From Doris montereyensis (lineage: Eukaryota; Mollusca; Gastropoda; Nudibranchia; Dorididae), in assembly GCA_037039925.1 (NCBI GenBank), contig JAXRKP010000931.1, forward strand, positions 53,501 through 117,500: a stretch of 64,000 nucleotides of DNA. Reading direction: 5' to 3'. The translations under genes and the position numbers were made by a program. Of the stretch, positions 58,771 through 64,000 are shown piece by piece. Numbering within the stretch: the stretch's first letter is position 1; each line of letters opens with the position of its first letter. The notes beneath the pieces are model-generated. The model saw only the letters and a program-made list of their open reading frames with translations, was not told where the DNA came from and did not search any database.

Positions 58771-61700
58771 TGCAAGGAAAACTAATAACTTGATTGTCAT
58801 TTAATTTGCAATTCTCAAAATAGTGTCATTGCGCTTCAACATCCCTCTTCTCATGACTTCTTCATCCTCTTTCTCTTTCCACTCTATTTCATTTTCAACA
58901 TCTGGTAACTCATTTTTTGTTGTTCGCAGCTTAGAGCATTCCCATGTCAGATCACTTTGTGGTATATCCTTTCAGGTTGTTTCAGTTTTACTCAATTCGT
59001 CTCTGAATTTTGTCTCCCAAACATCAATTTGGCCCTAATGGATGTAAAGTAGCAGCCAGGACAGGGCAGCAAATAGACCTAATTATTATTTCAAACTACA
59101 TCTTATTGCAATTCACACCTTCCTTTTACGACACGCAATTATTTGTGTTGATGTTTGCAACGGACCTGTTCTTCCTTTCCTTATCCATGGCATCTCTTCC
59201 AAGCATGATATAATGAAGCAAATGAGCAGATAGTGTGGCATATATAGCTATCGATTTATGACTTGATCTCCAGTTTCGCCACGGGAGGTAGACAAAGATA
59301 GTTTGAGACGAATTGTGCTGATCGATAAGATGCGAAAATTATTCATGCAGCATACATTAGGATGCGATGCGCGCGCAGGCCGGAACCAAAATAATTACTG
59401 TTGGTCGACCAAACTGCAAAAATAGTGTCAACTACTGCAACACATCTTGATCTGGCCAGCATTTCTGACTCAGGTAGGGACACATTGCAAAATCAAAGAT
59501 AATATCATAGATCTGTCTCAAGGATAAATTAGAATTTTATTGCAATCATAATGTAGACCATATGTCTTGATCTAGATTCTAGATATACCTGCTTTACTGC
59601 TCTAGATTCGGGTAAAATTGGGATCTGTGAGACTGAGATAGCGAGTCTAGAATTTAAAATCTGGATTTCGCTAACAGTGCCAGTGGAGAGTAGAGCTAGA
59701 TCTAGATCTAGATCTAGAATCTAGAGATCTAGATACTATTTCTAAATTGTAATATTTATTACAGGTTGGGAATCATACACACTGTACATGTAAATGTACT
59801 ATATATATATATATATATCTATGTACATCTATGTACTTTTTTTCTTATTCCCAACCGGGTGTGTGTTGTGAATACGACTTTTTACTTATTGCCAAAACTG
59901 TTTAGGGTTTATTTTATTATTATTGTGTTGGTTTTTACGAATGAGCCTTCATGGGAAGTCTAGGCTTTTATCCGACAGTTTCCTGTTACATATATTTTGT
60001 GTTAGTATTGGGTAGGCCTATTACTATTGCTTAATTTCGCCGATTTTAGATTTACTTAAAAAAAAACAACCTGTTTTGGGTTGAGTTTGATCTGCACCTC
60101 AACATCAAATTCGGTTTTTAAGGGTTTTGCCCAATAAAGCAGACATTTCCCTTATCCTGTAGGTAACATTAACAGTAGCCGTCGTCGTTTTGTGACAGTA
60201 ACCGAAAAGATTGCCAACAATGTTATTTTCCTTACCGCACTTAGTCCATCCAGCAACCCAAACTTCTTCCCTTCCTTTGCCTCCCCAATTTATTCCGACG
60301 ATTTGTTTTGTATTTGTTTCTTTTACAGCCACCTATAGATCTAGACTTCAAGTACAATGTGTTGTCCAGCTCACGCAGTGCTTACTGGGACAAATATGAT
60401 TTTATCAATCAATAAGTGCTTTGTAAAATCTTGGGGCGGGATGGGGTGGTAATTAGAATATAGCTTAAACTTGGATCTGAGCTATTCTGTGTTTCTCCCT
60501 CTTAGGTTATTTAATTGCAACACGGAAAAAGTGAAAATTATAATCTAGATTTAGTGAGTCGAGGCCAAAAAACTCCAAATCGCAGCCATCTTCTTTCTTA
60601 TTTGTCACTGTTAGTAGTGTTAGGATTTTTGCACTACGCAAACTGCATCACTGCCTAATCTCACAAAGCTGTTAGGATGCAACTCTGGAGGGACTTACCC
60701 GTGCTTCAGATGGGAGGGGGGGGGGAGGGTCAGCCTTTGGGGATGATGATAGACTTGGGATTTTTCTTTTTCATTCTCATAAATGTCTTAATTGCGTTTA
60801 TCATGTACAAGGGACAGCAGGTATGCAGGGGAAGCAACACACTACAAACCACAATTATTTTGTTCTTACCTTTTTAGGGGTTGAGGGTTCATTTTATTTT
60901 TAGGAAGGGATACCATACTAAATAGTTTCAATTTTCTCTCTCAAAGTAATATTTTTGTTATTTATTAGACACGTTATCTATAGATGCAATACTATGCAAA
61001 TTGGTTTACCTTACTGAGTTGCATGCTTACAAAAATACAAGTACATGTCATGTATGTATTTCCAAATGAAAATTTCTCGCTTCCAACGTCATGAAAAGCC
61101 AATGCTAGCAGAATTATTAGCATCAGTCCATTGTCAGAGAGTTCGACGTCTCAGTTTCAATATAATGTTAGTTTGTGTTACATTGACCCGAAAAGTCGCA
61201 TTCAGTTATAAAGACTGCTACAACTGAAATGAAAGCAATCTCTGAATAAATTTTACTTACACTTTCTTTCCTTGCTTTTATTCCCTACAAAAATCAAGGC
61301 CCAGTTATTTATAAACTCACCCCTACAAAATGCAACCTCTTTATGTCCTTTGGCTTTTCACGACTTTGGAACTCTTTCTGAAGATCTTCCTCCTAGATCT
61401 AGTCAGATTATAATAATGAATATACGCAAAGGAATGATTTCCATAGTCAGACACATCCAAGAGACATAACTGATGAAAAAAATCGAGGAAAAAAGAGTTG
61501 CTTCATTGTTTCATGACTAGTGTGTCATTTTCACCAATCTGACCTGGTGTGATACTAAGACAGCAGACATTTTAATTGTACACAAGCAGTTCAAATTTCA
61601 TTGATAACGGTCAGTGTGACATATCATCATATTCAAGGACTAACCATTGATTCAAGAATTTTTTATTTTAGTATGTTATATATGGCCATATTTCTAAATG

Positions 61701-62940
61701 TAAAAGAGCATAGATCTTATTTGTAATACAGTAATGGCGGTCTAAGAACCAACCCCTTTGGAGATCGAAAAATCGTGATAGCAGACAGATTGAGGTAGTA
61801 AACGAATATCAAAAAATGAGAATTATAAGCCATACAAATATCACACACACAGAATGCATGCCAACATGGTTCTATATATTCATGTTTTTGTTGCTTTGGG
61901 TGATAAGCAATGAATGAATGTTTCTCAAGGTTTTTTATTAGACCCAATCAATCTCACTCATAGTTAAACTTCTTTGTCCCAATCAAACGTTGACAGACAA
62001 AAAGACTGTCACTATGACCCTGCCTAAACTCTTACGAACCTGTGAATCGTGCAATTAATGTCTAACTAGGGACAGGTGGGCCTTGCAGACGATGAAACTT
62101 TATGTAGCCAATGGTCATACATTTCTAGCTGATAAGCAGGTAACAAGTCAATATGAGTTTCCACGCTCACTGTTACTCTCACTGAGATGCTTGTCAGTGC
62201 CTGTCTAGTATGCACATTATGGATTTACCGCATCTGACAATAGTGACAATGAACACAATGGCTGCTGTTCAGAGTTTTTAGCCTCAACCCTGTAGATATT
62301 TTATTGTGTCTTAAAAGGTTGATTTTGATGGAAATGTGATTTTATGATGTTATAGTCCTCTTATTGCTGAATTTTGCTCTCTATCCATCTTCTCCCCCCC
62401 CCCCCCCCCCACCCCCCTTCCACCTCCTCTCTCTGCGACGCTCTTATGACTCATTGTATTTCATTTTCATATTTCTTTTTACCTTTCAGTTTTGTTTATA
62501 TTATTGTTATGAGGCTTGCTCTGTGGATGTAAATTGCATGATGGGTCTTTACGCCATTGGTTCCGTTCAGCATTCATTCCTATTTTAAACAATACTTCTT
62601 TTGATTTTTTTATGGTATATTATTGGCAATAGCCAAGAATGATCTTAATACACAGTTTAAATATTTTCAAAGTAGACACCGCTTCAGCACAAAAAACTCA
62701 ACAACAATCCAATTGCCAGACATTGCCTCTGTAGTTGTCAACTCACTCATTCATATGTCTCACATTTTTTATGTTGGTAAGAAATGAGATTAGTGACTAG
62801 ATTCAAACCAACCTGGGAAGCTCCCACACACATTTTGTTTTTCCATATCAGATTGTTAGCATTCCTTTTGCATTGCTTGATGGTTTTTGTTGTCTTTGTC
62901 AGCTTAGTAGCACAGGAGAAGTCTGGTTGGTTTATTAAGA
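58771..62940. other. Plain AT-rich DNA, no gene supported
   Basis: It holds TCTAGATC clusters (59570-59735, with a short (AGATCT)n at 59698-59717), an (AT)n at about 59800-59818, a G run at 60714-60725, and a C run at 62393-62411. Hydrophobic open frames at 60677-60877 and 62784-63071 lack any match I recognise and the latter runs into a repeat. Confidence 0.45.
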
Positions 62941-62944
62941 TTAT

Positions 62945-63066
62945 TTCTACTGCAGTCTTGTTGTGTGTATTAGCTACTGCAGTCTTGTTGTGTGTATTAG
63001 CTACTGCAGTCTTGTTGTGTGTATTAGCTACTGCAGTCTTGTTGTGTGTATTAGCTACTGCAGCCT
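62945..63066. repeat. 27-bp tandem repeat, about 4.5 copies
   Basis: The unit is TACTGCAGTCTTGTTGTGTG followed by TATTAGC. It reads AVLLCVLAT in one frame; copies are identical. Confidence 0.95.
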
Positions 63067-63156
63067 TCTAGTGCTTTATTAGCTCACATGGGACTTTACA
63101 TGCATACCGCATTGCTACATTGCCCTCGGTACCTGCAATGTTGTAATGTTTATTTA

Positions 63157-63351
63157 TATTTACTATTATACTACTACTACTATTAACTACTACTACCACT
63201 ACTACTACTACTATTACTACTACCACTACTACTACAATGCTACTACTACTACTATTATGCTGTTATTCTACTACTACTACTACTCTGCTACTTCTTCTAC
63301 ACTACTATACTATGACTACTACTACTACTCCTACTACTGCTGCTGCTGCTG

Positions 63352-63423
<72 letters not shown>

Positions 63424-64000
63424 TGCTGCTACTACTTCTACACTACTATACTACTACTACTACTATGCTGTTACTACTTCTACACTATAGTACAACTACT
63501 ACTACTACTACTACGAATCTACTACTACTACTTACTACACCACTATACTGCTACTACTTCTACTACTATTACTTCTACACCACTATAATGCTGCTACTAT
63601 TACTTCTACACACACTACACTATTACTTTTACATACTACTACTACTACTACTACTTCTACACTACTATACTGTTACTACTACTACTTCTACACCACTATA
63701 CTACTACTACTTCTACACTACTATACTGTTACTACTACTACTTCTACACTACTATACTGTTACTACTACTACTTCTACACCACTATACTACTACTACTTC
63801 TACACTACTATACTGTTACTACTACTACTTCTACACTACTATACTGTTACTACTACTACTTCTACACCACTATACTACTACTACTTCTACACTACTATAC
63901 TGTTACTACTACTACTTCTACACTACTGTACTGTTACTACTACTACTTCTACACTACTATTCTGTTACTACTACTACTTCTACACTACTATACTGTTACT
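63157..64000. repeat. (TAC)n-derived array with 31-bp higher order, runs off the window
   Basis: TAC/TTA/CTG repeats to about 63640, then regular units TTCTACACTACTATACTGTT ACTACTACTAC (31 bp), alternating with a shorter variant TTCTACACCACTATACTACT ACTAC. The array continues past the right edge. Confidence 0.95.

Noticed and set aside
60574..60592. YY1-like AAGATGGCTGCG on the minus strand with a short ORF starting MAAIWSFLAS
   Set aside because: The frame ends after 12 codons and no donor or following exon could be recognised; a single motif is weak evidence for a promoter.
60677..60877. 66-codon frame with a transmembrane-like segment
   Set aside because: It starts in a G-run region, has no recognisable homology and ends at random.
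62784..63071. 95-codon hydrophobic frame, possible membrane protein
   Set aside because: The C-terminal half is the 27-bp tandem repeat, and the rest matches no family I know; no splice structure could be shown.

Overview
The window looks like a nuclear genome segment of an invertebrate. My best guess is a mollusc, probably a gastropod: there are spliced genes with long introns, several tRNA-headed SINE families, RTE-like and other non-LTR retrotransposon remains, a Polinton/adintovirus-like fossil, and a very high load of micro- and minisatellites. The mollusc call is inference, because no marker gene fixes it. A second trait is a recurring TCTAGATC-type sequence in otherwise plain DNA.

The one clearly recognisable host gene is phosphoserine aminotransferase (PSAT1-like), on the minus strand from the ATG at 32992 to the stop at 10980. 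It has ten coding exons, all with GT-AG junctions in matching phase. Together they cover the whole family protein (about 374 residues once four one-base frame breaks are allowed for). The frame breaks lie in exons 3, 7 and 10, at or beside short homopolymers, which suggests consensus errors in the assembly more than gene decay. A promoter with a TATA-like box and two CCAAT boxes lies just upstream at 33113-33235. The nine introns are filled with SINEs and private tandem arrays.

Layout: 1-1650, non-LTR retrotransposon 3' half (plus). 1785-3965, degraded virus-like element (minus) with a packaging-type ATPase and an in-frame 45-bp repeat. 4000-10980, repeats and plain AT-rich DNA. 10980-33240, the PSAT gene and promoter. 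33650-36331, giant simple repeats. 36359-42845, a 6.5-kb array of a 20-bp unit. 43491-46730, three further arrays. 46780-54790, two dead RTE-like elements in opposite orientation, with a pair of inverted copies of an unrecognised repeat-borne ORF. 55800-57134, a 44/45-bp array. 57945-58770, a second copy (minus) of the left-edge retrotransposon. 58770-62940, AT-rich DNA with no gene I can support. 62945-64000, a 27-bp array and a (TAC)-derived array running off the end.

I found no convincing new biological system. The observations most worth a second look are: the four frame breaks in an otherwise intact gene; intronic minisatellites whose transcribed strand carries many 3' splice-site look-alikes; a tail-to-tail SINE pair in intron 1; the domain structure of the 20-bp array; and a perfect 18-bp hairpin inside a 9-bp direct repeat.
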